64,000 bases of DNA, from positions 5,421,998 to 5,485,997 of the forward strand of contig JAQFVV010000022.1 of the NCBI GenBank assembly GCA_028023455.1, written 5' to 3'. The position numbers and the translations under genes are program-made. Origin of the DNA: Epiperipatus broadwayi. Its lineage: Eukaryota; Onychophora; Udeonychophora; Euonychophora; Peripatidae. This document shows positions 46,643 to 58,886 of this stretch, one piece after another; the stretch's first letter is position 1; each line of letters starts with the position of its first letter. The notes under the pieces are model-generated. The model ran no database searches. It was given only the letters and a program-made list of their open reading frames with translations, and was not told the origin of the DNA.

Positions 46643-46964
46643 TAAATATAGTATTTCATTCCACCCATATATAACACTACTAGAGGTGTTAAAGTCATGA
46701 AAGTAAAACATTATATCCAAGTTAAATATAACATTTTATTCCACACATATAACACTTCCATATGTGTCAAAGTTCATGAAAGCAAAATTTTATTCAAGGT
46801 TGAATATAATATCTTATTCCACACATACATAACCCTATGTGTTAAAGTCATGAAAGAAAAATGTATTCAAAATTAAATATAGTATTTCATTTTGTGCATG
46901 TGTAAACATTTCTAAATGTGTTAATGTTATGGAGGCAAAACTTTATCCAAGGCTAAATATAGTC
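46643..46964. repeat. Tandem array, four ~78-bp units
   Basis: Units begin with 'TAAATATA' or a variant at about 46643, 46723, 46800 and 46873, with a partial fifth at 46953. Each has 'TTTCATTCCACACATATA', 'GTGTTAAAGTCATGAAAG' and 'AAAACTTTATTCAAGG'-like blocks. The ACACATAT and ATATGTGT words inside each unit are mutually inverted. Confidence 0.85.
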
Positions 46965-48047
46965 TGTAAACAATAAGAATTTTCAAATAGACTGACCTTT
47001 TAGAACTGTTATTCCTGTTGTCACTGTCAACAATAATTCTTGTACATTTCAGTTATAGATCTTGTGGAAGATTATCAGCAGCTAGACTCATGGTTGGGAG
47101 ACTTGAATAGATTAGTTAAAATTTAGCTATACATTTTGCTATTAACACAAGAGAAGTTTTAACTTAACTTTCTTCTTTACCTTTATGTTTTCTGTTTTTA
47201 AAGAGAATCTTTTGTTTTTGTTATATGTTTTTATCGGTAAAATAATAAAAATAATAAATAAAAATTTTATTTTACATTTGCTGTTACTACAGCAGTTCTT
47301 AAAAAAAATCTCTCTGGCAGTTCTATTTTGTTTCTTAGCCAATTAAATTGTTTTTCATTTACATATCTGTTAAAAATGAAAATGAAAAAGAAAAAAATGT
47401 GTTTATCTTATCATATTTTAGAAATTAATTCAAAAGAATTTAAATAAATCTTTTAATTAAACCAAAATAATCTCTAGGATTATTTAAAGAAAAAATCAAA
47501 TAATAATTATTATTTATTTTACTAAACTTAATGTACTAGACTGTTGGTTTTCACTTTCAGGTTAAACACAGTTTACCTAACTTAGTGTTTGGAAATAGAA
47601 CAAAACTAATAGATTAAAAAAAGAAAAAAAATTATAAAATAAGTAAGGCAAAAAAAATGAAATTATATAATCTCATGCTTCAATTAATTTGGACATAAGT
47701 GTTAAGTATACACAATGCTAGCCATGGAAGAAGATATGGAAATTTTAGACTAGTCCTACCAAGCTATATATTTTATACTAAAATATAAGGTCATAATATA
47801 TATATATGTAATCTTATAATGCATAATAAATAAAATGTTACATATAATAGGCAAATTCCTAATTGTAAGCTATGATAACATGATCCTACAACATTAATTT
47901 CAAAAGAATCCTCTTCATTAGGTTATTCATCATTAGGGTGTTTAACATTAAGTGTAGTTAAAAAAAATGTTCCCTGAAACTAGACAGATGAATTTTATAT
48001 TGTTATAGTTTACAAGTCATAATTTGATTATTATCTATTTGTGAGCT
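46965..48047. other. AT-rich DNA, nothing recognised
   Basis: No gene or repeat partner was seen. Confidence 0.45.
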
Positions 48048-48960
48048 CTATATATAACATTTGTAATACAAGCTTGTTAAATTAGGTTATGTAACATATG
48101 ACTTGATTTCTTTGTAATATGTGTAATACATATATATACACACATATAGCATTAAAACCAGTCAACACTTAGACAATCTCAATATCAATAGCAATCAACA
48201 ATCTCAAAATGTTGTCAACTCAACCTATTTTTAACAATAAAGATGGAATCCCATCTTTATTTATGGTCCAGTATATTTATATAGACACTAAAGATTGCAA
48301 CTTGACCTCAGAGATTGAAATTATTGATACAAAGAAGTTTAACTAAACCTCCTTAAACAGTAAATTTAATCTCTTCTGAATGCAGACTAATAGATAATCA
48401 GTTATAACATTACAAACTACAATTATAATTTTTAAATTGCACTCAAAGTATTACTTAAATAATCTAAATGAGTTTGTAAGTAATCATTAAAACCATTCAG
48501 CACTTATACAATCCCAATATAGATGACAATTTGAAAATTATAATTACAGTTTGTAATGTTATAATTGACTATTCATTAGCCTGCATTCAAAAGAAGTTAT
48601 ATTTAACTGCTTAAGGAGGTTTATTTAAACTTTTTGTATCAATAATTTCAATCTCTATGGTCAGGTTGCTACTCTTTAGTGTCTATATAAATATATTGGA
48701 CAATAAATAAAGGTGAGATTCCACCTTTACTGTTAAAAAGAGATTACCTTGAAAAGAGTTTGAGATTGCTGATTGTTATTGATATTGTCTAAAATATAGG
48801 CTAGTTTTAATGATTACTTATAAATCCATTTAGCCTTGAGCATTATTACACTTATATATATATATATTAAAAATTAATCATATATCACATGACCTATATA
48901 GCTTGTATTACCAATATGTAATATATAAAGTGCCTGCTAATAGCTCTAAACAAGCTTATT
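48048..48960. mobile_element. FB-D palindrome nested between inverted FB-C ends
   Basis: The inner palindrome has arms of about 330 bases (48145-48815, centre near 48480): 'CAATCAACAATCTC', 'ATCCCATCTTTATTTATGG', 'TTTATATAGACACTAAAG', 'CAGAGATTGAAATTATTGAT' and 'CATTACAAACTACAATTATA', all mirrored. Just outside, the FB-C end module lies at 48051-48125 in plus sense and at 48870-48955 inverted, so the whole is one symmetric nest. The half copy at 2225-2395 shows FB-D also exists without FB-C ends. Confidence 0.82.
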
Positions 48961-49115
48961 AATTTTTTTATGATAAATGCTACAAGAGAAAGTATCTGAA
49001 GCCTTTATCTATGATTGTCCCCATCCCCAGACTGGTTTCGAGCTATGGCTCTCTTCAGTGAAGAGCTATGACATTAGATTCAAAATACTAACTCAAGCTA
49101 AGCATTTATCTAATT
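48961..49115 (+). mobile_element. Foldback core fragment
   Basis: 'ATAAATGCTACAAGAGAAAG', 'CCCCATCCCCAGACTGGTTT', 'CTCTTCAGTGAAGAGC' and 'ATTAGATTCAAAATAC' match 43020-43205 and the FB-C core. It is joined to the FB-C end just before it, giving an arm-like order (end, core) with no opposite arm. Confidence 0.6.
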
Positions 49116-49951
49116 CTTAAATATTAAGAAGAAGTTCTAAATCTTCAGAAATCGATGTCTGTATTTCTTCAAAATAATACACATAAATTATAAATAAATA
49201 TTAGAAAGTACAGTATTAGTTGACAAAGACTACAAGGATAATTGAAAGCGCTCCTAAGTGACATTTATATTTTTTGTTCTTTTTAACAAATTTTAATTAC
49301 TGTATTTTCTAATATTTATTTATAAGTTTATATATATATATTATAGCCTGAAACATTTCTCATCATTGGACATGCCAAAATTATAATTGATAATCTAATA
49401 ACAAACATCGAGCTAAGTGTAATCTATGCCAATAATAAAAACAGCCATATGGGTAATAATGATAATGATAATAATTATTAAACATTATAATTACTCTAAT
49501 TATAATTAAAAAGTAAATTTTAAAAGGATGAGAATCCCCAACTCAATCTTACAAACTTCAAGCACTCTTAATATTTACAGAATACACCACAGAGTAGTTA
49601 GGTTATAATACCTCTTTCTCATAATGAAATTTTATTTATTTTTTACCCTCCAATCACAGCTACTACTCCAACATCTTACTGCCATGATCAGATATACAGT
49701 TAAAGATTTAGATAAAAAAAATCATGTTCTTTAAATCTTATTTGTCTATTTGTGCTGCTTTGCTTTTTTTTTCACAATATTTTTTTTTTACATAAGATAT
49801 AGTTTCTTATTATTATTGAATTATGATATTAAGATCTCAGGGTTCATTATAAATATTCTTAATATTAGATTTCTATCTTATTTAATTTATAAGTTGTTAA
49901 TCAAATGAATGGTATCCTAGAAAGATGTGAAACACTTATTCCAAAGATAAT
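49116..49951. other. AT-rich DNA, nothing recognised
   Basis: Includes (GATAAT)-like and (TTA)-like short runs near 49460 and 49810. No gene was seen. Confidence 0.45.
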
Positions 49952-50099
49952 GTCTATCTACTATACAATAAGAAGAAGAAGAATGAATTTTAATAGAAAA
50001 ATATTTTGTAAAATATTCATTTAAAGTCTATCTACTATACAATAAGAAGAAGAAGAATGAATTTTAATAGAAAAATATTTTGTAAAATATTCATTTATT
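49952..50099. repeat. Near-perfect tandem duplication, 74-bp period
   Basis: 49952-50025 and 50026-50099 are identical except at the last two or three bases. Each contains AAGAAGAAGAAG. The lack of divergence marks it as a recent event or an assembly artefact. Confidence 0.95.
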
Positions 50100-50276
50100 T
50101 TGGTTGATGAAATTATGTTAGTCCACAAACAAAAGTGAATACTATATTAAAGATAATATAAACCATGTATTGTATGTAAGTTGTGATTAATATTGTAAAT
50201 TAATTATAATAAAAAGAAGATTTTGGGTGAAATTAAATTCTTTAAGTCATAAAGAAAAGTGTGAATAGATACTTGC

Positions 50277-50558
50277 ATGATGGAATCAGACCAGTCATAT
50301 AAAAAGGCCATCTCGAGAACTTTGATTCATTCCTTCATTAATATTATTTATGAATTCTGCAAATTAAGAGGTTTTTCACAGAGAAAGATCCAGAAAGCTG
50401 TAGAAAAATGTTTTGCCAAATGTTTGTTTTTAACTGTGGGAATAATTCAAACCAGATGCACTGCCAACCAAATACAGTCACCGATGCCTTTTTCTAGTCT
50501 AAAGTTGAGAGGATGCCTTGATTCAAAATGTTATGCCTACATTATATCAGAACCTTAG
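50277..50558 (+). CDS. Unassigned 93-codon reading frame
   Basis: From ATG at 50277 to a TAG at 50556. The residue mix is less biased than other chance frames here: several Lys/Arg and Cys, 'GFSQRKIQKAVEKCFAK' in the middle and two Cys-containing pairs near the C terminus. The DNA is less AT-rich than its flanks. I recognise no domain, and there is no neighbouring exon or repeat match. It could be a relic exon, a piece of an old transposase, or chance. Confidence 0.2.
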   Translation: MMESDQSYKKAISRTLIHSFINIIYEFCKLRGFSQRKIQKAVEKCFAKCLFLTVGIIQTRCTANQIQSPMPFSSLKLRGCLDSKCYAYIISEP

Positions 50559-50959
50559 CAAGCTAATAAAGAAAACAACACTTCAACTGGGCATAATGAA
50601 GGTATCTCATAATTCATAGAAATAAGAAAGCCATGACCATGGTGCAATAATAGATAAGATTAATGAGAGCTATACATAACTTTACTATTTATCTAAATTA
50701 ATAATATAAAGTTTTAATGAATTAATAAGACAGATAAACTAAATTTGATTGTTGCTAACAGAACATCTAATTAAATCTGTAATTAAGAATGTGTTATATA
50801 TATATATTCTGGGTAATGTTGTATCTATATGTTAATAATTATTTGATGGGGTAGTATTAATAAATAAACTTGTATTTATAGTGTAATTCAGAAATTTTCA
50901 TTATTTAGATTCCTCCAATGTAAGAATTATAATACACGCAATTAATTTACTAAATCTCT
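50559..50959. other. AT-rich DNA, nothing recognised
   Basis: No repeat partner was seen between the unassigned frame and FB-B. Confidence 0.4.
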
Positions 50960-52195
50960 GTAATATATAGGGTATATGAGCACAGACTTTTATATGACCC
51001 ACCACTCTCCACACTATCTCATAACATTGATACACTTGAACACATATATGTTGAAAAGATAAATAAACACCAATATATGTATTTCATGCTAAACCAGCAA
51101 TCATCAGTTGGTCCAGATTACCATCTCTACACATATATGCTATAAGTGCTCAGATATATATTAAGATAGCCAATCCTCATACTTTAATGGACAGGCTTCA
51201 ATCTACTCCACACTCCAACTATTCAAACGTCCATCCAATTGAAAATCTGATGATGGAATGCTCAAAGGCCACCCGAGGCTGAGATTCTTGTCATACCCAT
51301 GTTGACCTAAGGTCAATCTGACCCTTCATGTACAGGACATAATCCATTTAATACATATACAAAGGAAGGGTCGCCTTTGAGCATTCAATCATCAGATTTT
51401 CAATTGGATGGATGGTTGAAGAGTTGGAGTATGGAGTAGATTGAAGCCTATCCATTAAAGTATGAGGATTGGCAATCTTAATATATATCTGAGCACTTAT
51501 AGCATATATGTGTAGAGATGGTAATCTGGACAAACTGATGATTGCAAGTTTAGCATGAAATACATATATTGGTGATTATTTATCTTTTCAACATATATGT
51601 GTTCAAGTGTATCAGTGTTATGAGATAGTGTGGAGAGTGGTGGGTCATGTAAAAGTCTGTGCTCATATACCCTATATATTACATATATAAACACAGGTAT
51701 ATAATAAATCTGTGTATTTCACTTATTACATAGTAGAGATGTCTGCCCATCCCTTGTATATGTATTAAATGGATTATGTCCTGTACATGAGGGGTCAGAT
51801 TGACCTTAGGTCAACATGGGTGTGACAAGAATCTCAGCCTCAGGGTGGCCTTTGAGAATTCCATCATCAGATTTTCAATTGGATGGACGGTTGAAGAATT
51901 GGAGTGTGGAGTAGATTGAAGCCTGTCCATTAAAGTATGAGGATTGGCTATCTTAATATATATCTGAGCACTTATAGCATATATGTGTAGAGGTGGTAAT
52001 CTGGACCAACTGATGATTGCTGGTTTAGCATGAAATACATATATTGGTGATTATTTATCTTTTCAACATATATGTGTCAAGTGTATCAGTGTTGTGAGAT
52101 AGTGTGGAGAGTGGTGGGTCGTGTGAAAGTCTGTGCTCATATACCCTATATATTACATATATAAACACAAGTATATAATAAGCCTGTGTGTTTCA
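50960..52195. mobile_element. FB-B foldback element, fullest copy
   Basis: Three arms: inverted left arm 50975-51362, right arm 51363-51695, and a further right-sense arm 51735-52190. Landmarks on each are 'GACCCACCACTCTCCACAC', 'AGCAATCATCAGTTGGTCC', 'AAAGTATGAGGATTGGC' and 'GATGGACGGTTGAAGAATTG'. The centre near 51362 holds 'CATACCCATGTTGACCTAAG' and its mirror at 51805. Arms 2 and 3 are separated by 'ATAAATCTGTGTATTTCACT', which recurs after arm 3 (52175), so the 2-3 unit may be a tandem duplication. Frames inside are palindrome translations, not genes. Confidence 0.88.
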
Positions 52196-53040
52196 CTTAA
52201 ATCTCTGTAAATAGAAACCAGATAAAACATTGTAATTATAAAGAAGAAAAATTCAATTTATATTAATTAACTTTATGACGGTGTGTTTGTTAATATGGTC
52301 CACTGAACATTGACACTTGAAACGAATAAATAAAAGCTGTCACAAATTATGGTTCTATTTCATATCATATATAATAGTACTTGGGAGGTAGATTGATCAG
52401 GAAATATAATCGTGTTTTTCCTCATATTTATTTATTAAATTAAAAAGAAGGGAATGATTTGGTCATATCACAAATGTTAATCTGTTATATTAGTATGTAT
52501 AATATAAATGATTCAAAAACCCCTTTAGTAACTGGGATCTATATAGATATTAAAAAATAACAGATGAAAAAGCTACCACCCGGTACATTAATAAATCTTC
52601 CACTTACAGATAATTACTAAAGTATTAAAGTTTTGCATAAATACACTCAGAAGCAGTACCTTTATTAACTCCCATAATTAGATAATGTCCTGTATGGTTT
52701 ACTACAGTGGTGTAGCTAAATCTAAAGCAGGCTCCTAGATCAATTCTGAGGTGAGTGAAGTAATAATAATAAAAATTATATTTTCCATTATTTAAATGAA
52801 ATACATCTTGGAATTTTTTTTTTTTTTTCAGGTATCTTTATTCATTTGGTTTAAGAAAGTGTGGTAGAGTAGACATTTAAATATATCTGAAAAGATATTC
52901 ACGAAAAATGAGTTGAAGTTGGATTAATTACTCCACGTATTTATGTTTAATTAAAATGCAAATATATTACTTTTGACTGAAAATATATATATATATTACT
53001 TTTGACTGAGTAAAGTTTATGTCTAACTAGGAATAATATT
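52196..53040. other. AT-rich DNA, nothing recognised
   Basis: 'ATATTACTTTTGACTGA' occurs twice (52965 and 52996) around an (AT)n run. Otherwise no repeat or gene. Confidence 0.45.
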
Positions 53041-53090
53041 AAAACAGGCAAAATTCACTATACGTGATCATGTGGTGTTTATAGTGATTG
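53041..53090 (+). mobile_element. FB-A terminal fragment
   Basis: 'AAAACAGGCAAAATTCACTA', then 'CGTGATCATGTGGTGTTTAT', 'AGTG' are the outer ends of FB-A with everything between deleted, as also seen less extremely at 25693. Confidence 0.5.
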
Positions 53091-53316
53091 CATTATAATT
53101 ATTAACCTCATAAGTGATTCATATGCATTTATTTGCATGAATGTTCTCGAAGTTATGAATGCATAAAGTTCGACACTTTTTCATTAAATAAAATTGTTGC
53201 GCTCATTCTATCTCTTAGTTACGTAAACGTAGTTTGATTTCCCAACCAATTGACTGCACATTATTTATGTTACAGAATAACTATCGTTTTTCAGAAGGTT
53301 TGTGGTGATGGATTTC

Positions 53317-53498
53317 TAGTTGTATTTTTATATTGGACCATTTCCATCATCTAAAAAGCGTATTGAATGTTTTTAGAAAAATTTAACTTTATTTAAATAT
53401 TCCAAATCCATTCAATTGTTAGATAAAGTTAAATTTTTTTAAAGACTTTCAATACGCATATTAAATGATCGAAACAGTCCTATATAAAAATACAACAA
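53317..53498. mobile_element. FB-G foldback element, ~182 bp
   Basis: Left 'GTTGTATTTTTATATTGGAC', 'GCGTATTGAATG' and 'AAATTTAACTTTAT' are mirrored on the right, ending 'TATAAAAATACAAC'. The loop is about 20 bases. Half of another copy is at 63378-63452. Confidence 0.85.
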
Positions 53499-54349
53499 GA
53501 ATAACTATTGGTTTTGATAATAATTGAATTTTATATTATCGTAAAAAATTAAATTATCAATAATTAAAACTTGTTTTTTTCCTAGTCGTTTTAGCGTTTT
53601 TTTCTCCCTAAAAGAGGGAGGGGGGTGGGGGTGTTTCTGTTTAACACGGAAATAAAATTATTTTTATCTATCCAAATTCGTAAACATTAATAGTTAAAGA
53701 TTTATTTTGACTTATCTTAAAAATATAAATTAAAAATAGCCGCATTAAATAAAAAGCTTTGATGACCTTTTGGCACCAAAGAAACCATTAATCAAACAAG
53801 ATTTATTAATTGGATGAAGAAAGAAAAAATAATTAATTAATACAGAAGTCTTTTCACTTAAGAGTAAATGGAAAATCAAAAATGGTCTTTTAATAATAAA
53901 CAAAGAAGCCTTTGTGAAATTCGGAATAGATGATGGCGTTTTTAGTATGGCTTCTTGTGTAAGATTTTTGCAGAAAGCTAATTACAATAATCCCCCCCCC
54001 CCCAATTAAATGAAGTTATTAATAAATTTCTATAAGTTTAAAAATAAAATTTTGGAACATATAAAGTATTATTAAATAACTAGTGCAATATTACATCTAA
54101 AGTAATATAATTTTAGTAATAGGAATAGTAACCAGAATAATGGTAAAACCAATCTTTTTTTTACCATGCCGGTAATATGAACAACAACATCACGACTTTC
54201 ATTTTCATATGATTCTACGAGCAGTTAGACTTATTTACTGTAAGCTCGAATAATCAAATATACCCAGATAAATTTAGTGCTATAATATCCATATTATCTA
54301 GATTAATTGCCTTTGGCAAGAATTTCAATTCAAAGTTAGAAATAATTAA
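53499..54349. other. AT-rich DNA with G and C runs
   Basis: A G-rich 'AGGGAGGGGGGTGGGGGTG' tract near 53615 and a C run at 53991-54003. No gene was seen. Confidence 0.45.
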
Positions 54350-56770
54350 TCACTCAATAATGTTCTGTCTTATGGACAGGTCTAGAAAACAGTCACACAG
54401 TTTATTCATTCATTTTGCCATCCTTAACTGTTATTCCTCAGATCATCAATTCCATATATCTCTTTCCCATCTCTCATTTTCTCTAGCAAGATTGAGCTTC
54501 TTCATTTTTATTCTTATTTACAATCATCATTCCTTCCAAAACATTTTTTTATTAAATTATTTTATCTTCTTACCATATGTCCAATCCAGTTTTTATTTCT
54601 CATTCCCTCAATCAATTTTTTTTTTATTCATTTCCAAAACTGTTTTATTTGGACATTTTATTCATCCAATTAATTTTCTTCTTTCTTCTTCATAACCACA
54701 TCTCAAAGATCTCCAATCTATTTCAATTCTTTTACTCATTGTCTAATTTTCACAACTGTATAATAATACACCCCACATATAACATTAAATTAATCTTTTC
54801 TTTAATCCTCTTTTTAAAGATTTACAAAAGATCATCTTTCTCTTAATAAATGCTTTTTTTTTTACCAATGCTATTTTCCTTTTAACTTCAATTCTTTCAC
54901 CCTCACTCACTCTATTACCCAAATATCTAAATCCATTTTCTGTTGAACTATATTATCATGAATATCAATATATATATATATATATAATTTCTTTCTATCC
55001 ATAAACACTTAGTCTTCTCAACATTAATCTTCATTTCATGTTCCATACACTCTTCCTCCAATTTGTTGAACATATTCTGGAAATTCTTTTCATCTTCCAT
55101 TACAAGAGTCATGTTATTTGCAAATCTTATATATTTCATTAATCTATCTCCAATAGTATCTCCTCTACAATCCAAATATTTATCTAAAAGTTTTATAAAT
55201 AAACATTAAAAAAACAGATGATATGCAACATCCTTGTCTAAGTCCTCTTTTTGTATTTACTTTTTCAGTCTCATTATTCTTCAATCTAATTCTTATTTTT
55301 TGCCCAATATACATATTTCAAATCAGTCTTCTCTTTTCAAAATACACCTTTTTTTTTCAAGATGGACATAAATTTATTTCAGATTATTTTATCAAATGTT
55401 TTTTTCTCAAATCAATAAAATATATACCAATTCTTTTATAACTTTCAATATATCTTGGCAATTGTTCTACTCCAATATATTATTCTACCTTCCTATAAAG
55501 TTTTTGAATTAAAATTCTCAATTATATTTTTGAATTATGAGATGATAAAGTTATTGTTCTGTACTCTTTATATCAAACAGTTTTCTTCTTTTTAGCAATT
55601 GAAATCATTTTAGTCATCAATAAATCTTTAGGTCAAACTCTGTTATTATATATCAAATTTCACACTTCAACAATTTTAATAATAATAGTTTGTCCCATCT
55701 CTTTCAAAAATTCTATAAGTATTGTATTACCATTTTTCATTTCTTTAATTGACTTAATTACTTTTCTGACAATAATATGTTCATTCATCTACGTCAATGT
55801 CTTTTTTATTTTCAAGTTCATAGTTAATTGCATCTTTTTTTTTCCTAAATAGATATTGAAGATATATTTTTCATCTTTTTTATTATATCAACCTTATCAG
55901 TTAATCTCTTTCCATTCTTATAAGCTATTTAAATCATTAGTAATTTCAATTTTTAAAAAATAACATTTCTAATTCTATCAAATACCAAATCACATCTTTT
56001 ACCTGTTAAAGCACTTCTGTTTCTCAACATTTTGGTTCCAATCATTCTTTTTTTTTTTCTAAATCTGTTTTTTTGCCTTAGTTTATTATTAATTTTTATA
56101 TGCTTTCTTATTATTGACATTCTTCCATCTTCTCCATACGTCATCTTTTGCAACATATCTTTTATTATCCAAGGTTATTTAGCTTCTTTAATCAAATAGT
56201 TTCTTTTGCATTTTTTGATATTTTTAATATTCGCTCTTTAATCCTACACCAACATTTATCAGAATCATTCATATATTCTTATCAATCCTCTTTATTATTT
56301 TTGTCATATATAAAACCAAATCTTCTCTCTTTTTTATCCAAGTCCCATCTTACATATCTTTTTTATTTTTTAAATTCAACTAGCCATAAGTATATTATGT
56401 TCAAAATTTATATCAGTACCAGACAAAGCATCTGAACTCTTAATAGCATTTTTATATCTATCCTGTATTAATGTATAGCCTATCTTACACTTTTCCCTAT
56501 TACCTAAAGCTTTTCATGTATACAATTTTCCTGGATGATTTTTAAACCAAATGTTTGCAACCACAAAATTATTCTTTTCATAAAATTCTACAACCATATT
56601 ATCTCTGTCATTATTTTTTTCCCAAATGGATAATTCCCACCAATTTTTTCTTTCTCATCATTCTCCATAACAGCATTCTTATACCCAAAAGCAGTATACA
56701 TGTATTTTTACTCTTTTTATACTATTTGCTCCATTTTTTTCATACTGTTCAACTATTTCTACATTTTCAT
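54350..56770 (-). pseudogene. Decayed endonuclease/reverse-transcriptase LINE
   Basis: Read on the minus strand, about 2.4 kb follow RTE-like order. Endonuclease remnants: 'DNMVVEFYEKNNFVVANIWF' and 'NHPGKLYT' (about 56620-56510), 'IGYTLIQDRYKNAIKSSD' (about 56495-56430). Reverse transcriptase: 'EYRTITLSSHNSK' near 55545, 'KRGLRQGCCISSVF' near 55245, and 'IRFANNMTLVMEDEKNF' (about 55130-55075), where the catalytic FADD reads FANN. C-terminal block: 'KKRLI.CYMWGVLLYSCENY' near 54800-54740. Stops and frameshifts interrupt every block. It belongs to a different family from the 20.97-kb RTE. Confidence 0.8.
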
Positions 56771-58324
56771 GAGTAATACTTGATATATAAGTTTATATTA
56801 GAAATGATATAATTATACATTTAGCATCTGCCTTTAATTAATTATTTTATACTACTCAAACCAATAATATAAAATAAAAAAACACTCCTAATCCCTCTGA
56901 ACTCAAGCTCCAATTCATTAGCATAATTATGTAAATTTGATACCAGGTCAGTTAGCCAACTGTAGACTCCTTTTATATTTTTAACAGCATGATTATTATC
57001 AACACAGCAAACTATGTTTTTTTAACTTACATATATTTATAAGAGTAATTCATTTTATCACATTCTAAAATGATACATTGAGTAATCAACAGATATCAAA
57101 TGATATAGCACTATAATAACCACATCTCAGATTCATTTCTGACATTTGCTTTCCTCAATGAGGACTTATTTTAAGTACTCATTGACATAAACAAGTCAAG
57201 ACTATTGATTATTTTATGATTATTCAAATTTATAGTGGATAGTTTTAAAATAGGATGAAAAGAGCTATTCTTAGAAGCAGTAGTAATCCATATGTTATCA
57301 CCTATTGTTTTTTCATAAAGTTTATTTATAACAACTAGCTATAAGCCTTATTGCCTGCTGATGATTCTAAAACTGGTTGATGTTTCTCATATAAGTGAAA
57401 TTCTTTTCCTAATATTAAAACAAAAAACCTTATATGATCCTGATTACATAATGCTTTTCAGGAGCAGTTCTGTGTATATCACTCAATTCTGTCATATGCT
57501 AGCATCTTGAGTAATCAATACTAGCAGTGATTTAATAAGCAATGTAATCAAGCATCTATTAATTATTCAAACTTACAATAAATAGTCGAACTAGAGTAGT
57601 GTATAAAAATTTGTTTCTTATAAACATATTAAATGATCATTTCAGTAATTTCTCTCCCAGAATATAAAACATATTTGATAATGATGATTAAGACTAACAA
57701 AACATCACATGAACTAAGCTTATATAATACTTCTATGTAACAAATCTATTTCTCACATTCTGCCAATAGATTTAAAACTCTTCAAAGAAATTAATCTGGG
57801 GGATATAGATAGGACAGTACTGGAAAAAGATTTATTACATAACACTATCTAATATCTATTGTTACTTAAGTTCACACTAGATGGCAGAACTGAAGTAGAA
57901 AAAATAGATTTGCTGCAATAAAAGATTGCCTTAAAGATGTTAACTAAAAAAAGGGTCTTTACAGTATCTCTGATATTAAATAATTTTAGTAATTTACTAA
58001 AAGTCAAGATATTAAGCTAACAAAAATCAATTATTTGAAAGAAAGTAATAAACAAGATAAAATTTAGAATAGGGGGAAAAACTATAAAGAATGGCAAATA
58101 AATAATAAAGAAAAACTTTCAAGTTACTTACTGCTTATAGATTTGTTTTTTATGTTGATATAATTTTTGTGTTGTATCTGGTAGTCTTTTATAAAAATTT
58201 AATCTTGATATATTAGTGTTAGAATTTTTTATATCTGAAAACTAAAAATTCAGTAAATAACAATTTAAATCACTCATGTGAAAATGAGCCATGTACAATA
58301 TTATACTTAAACTAATATAAAACT
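56771..58324. other. AT-rich DNA; faint short repeats
   Basis: 'GATTATTCAAATTTATAGTG' (57219) and 'AATTATTCAAACTTACAATA' (57562) resemble each other and 61824. A weak inverted pair lies at 57740-57775 and 57880-57915 (CATTCTGCCA / TGGCAGAACTG). No gene was seen. Confidence 0.4.
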
Positions 58325-58335
58325 ATTTAGCTCAG

Positions 58336-58436
58336 TCAAGCATTGGTGGCCAAGTGATTAGCACAGTTGTCTTACAAGCAGTTGTCTCAGGGTTCGCTTC
58401 CCAGCTGATGCTTTGATACATTAAATATATATATAT
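58336..58436 (+). mobile_element. SINE-1 inserted at a hAT boundary
   Basis: 'CAAGCATTGGTGGCCAAGTG', 'GTCTTACAAGCAGTTGTC', 'CAGGGTTCGCTTCCCAGC', then 'TGATGCTTTGATACATTAAA' and an (AT)n tail. It is flanked by ATTTAGCTCAG at 58325-58335 and 58437-58447. The right copy includes the first bases (CAG) of the hAT element next to it. Confidence 0.9.
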
Positions 58437-58444
58437 ATTTAGCT

Positions 58445-58886
58445 CAGGGGTTCCCAAACTTTTTTATCTTTGTATCCCCTTGGATTTTAATAAATTATCT
58501 GGTACTCCCTATTCATTATAATGATAAATAAGCAGTTGGTGAGTGTACCTCACAGTCATGGAGTCAAGCCTCAAGGGGGTGCCAATCTAGCAAATTTCAT
58601 TAGCTATCCTAAATATTTAGCCAGGAATTTTGAATTGAATTATTGGATTCTGCAGTTAGAAAAAAGTCTATGCAACCTTACTGTGTGTATGTCTGAAAAA
58701 GAGACCTGAAATGTTGCTGTGTGGCTATCAGACAGTTCCAACATAGAATATCCTATAAATGTTGATAACATATTTTTGGAATATATTAATAGCATAATAT
58801 AATTATTTACTTGCTATTCACTATACTATCTGAGCAAGCTTCCCATGGCCCCTGGATGTATGGGCACCCCAAGTCTGTAACTCCTG
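58445..58886. mobile_element. hAT-type non-autonomous transposon, 442 bp
   Basis: The left end CAGGGGTTCCCAAACTT faces the right end AAGTCTGTAACTCCTG, an imperfect inverted repeat with the hAT pattern. The 8-base flanks are ATTTAGCT (58437-58444) and ATTTAGTT (58887-58894), one mismatch. Subterminal 'GTATCCCCTTGG' and 'CATGGCCCCTGG' also face each other. The 62-codon frame inside (58521-58709) has no transposase motif. The left end differs from the other hAT element at 15697, so these are two families. Confidence 0.9.

Noticed and set aside
54360-54846. Plus-strand frames rich in Phe, Ser and Leu over 54.36-56.78 kb
   Set aside because: They are the antisense of the decayed LINE on the minus strand, whose motifs are recognisable.
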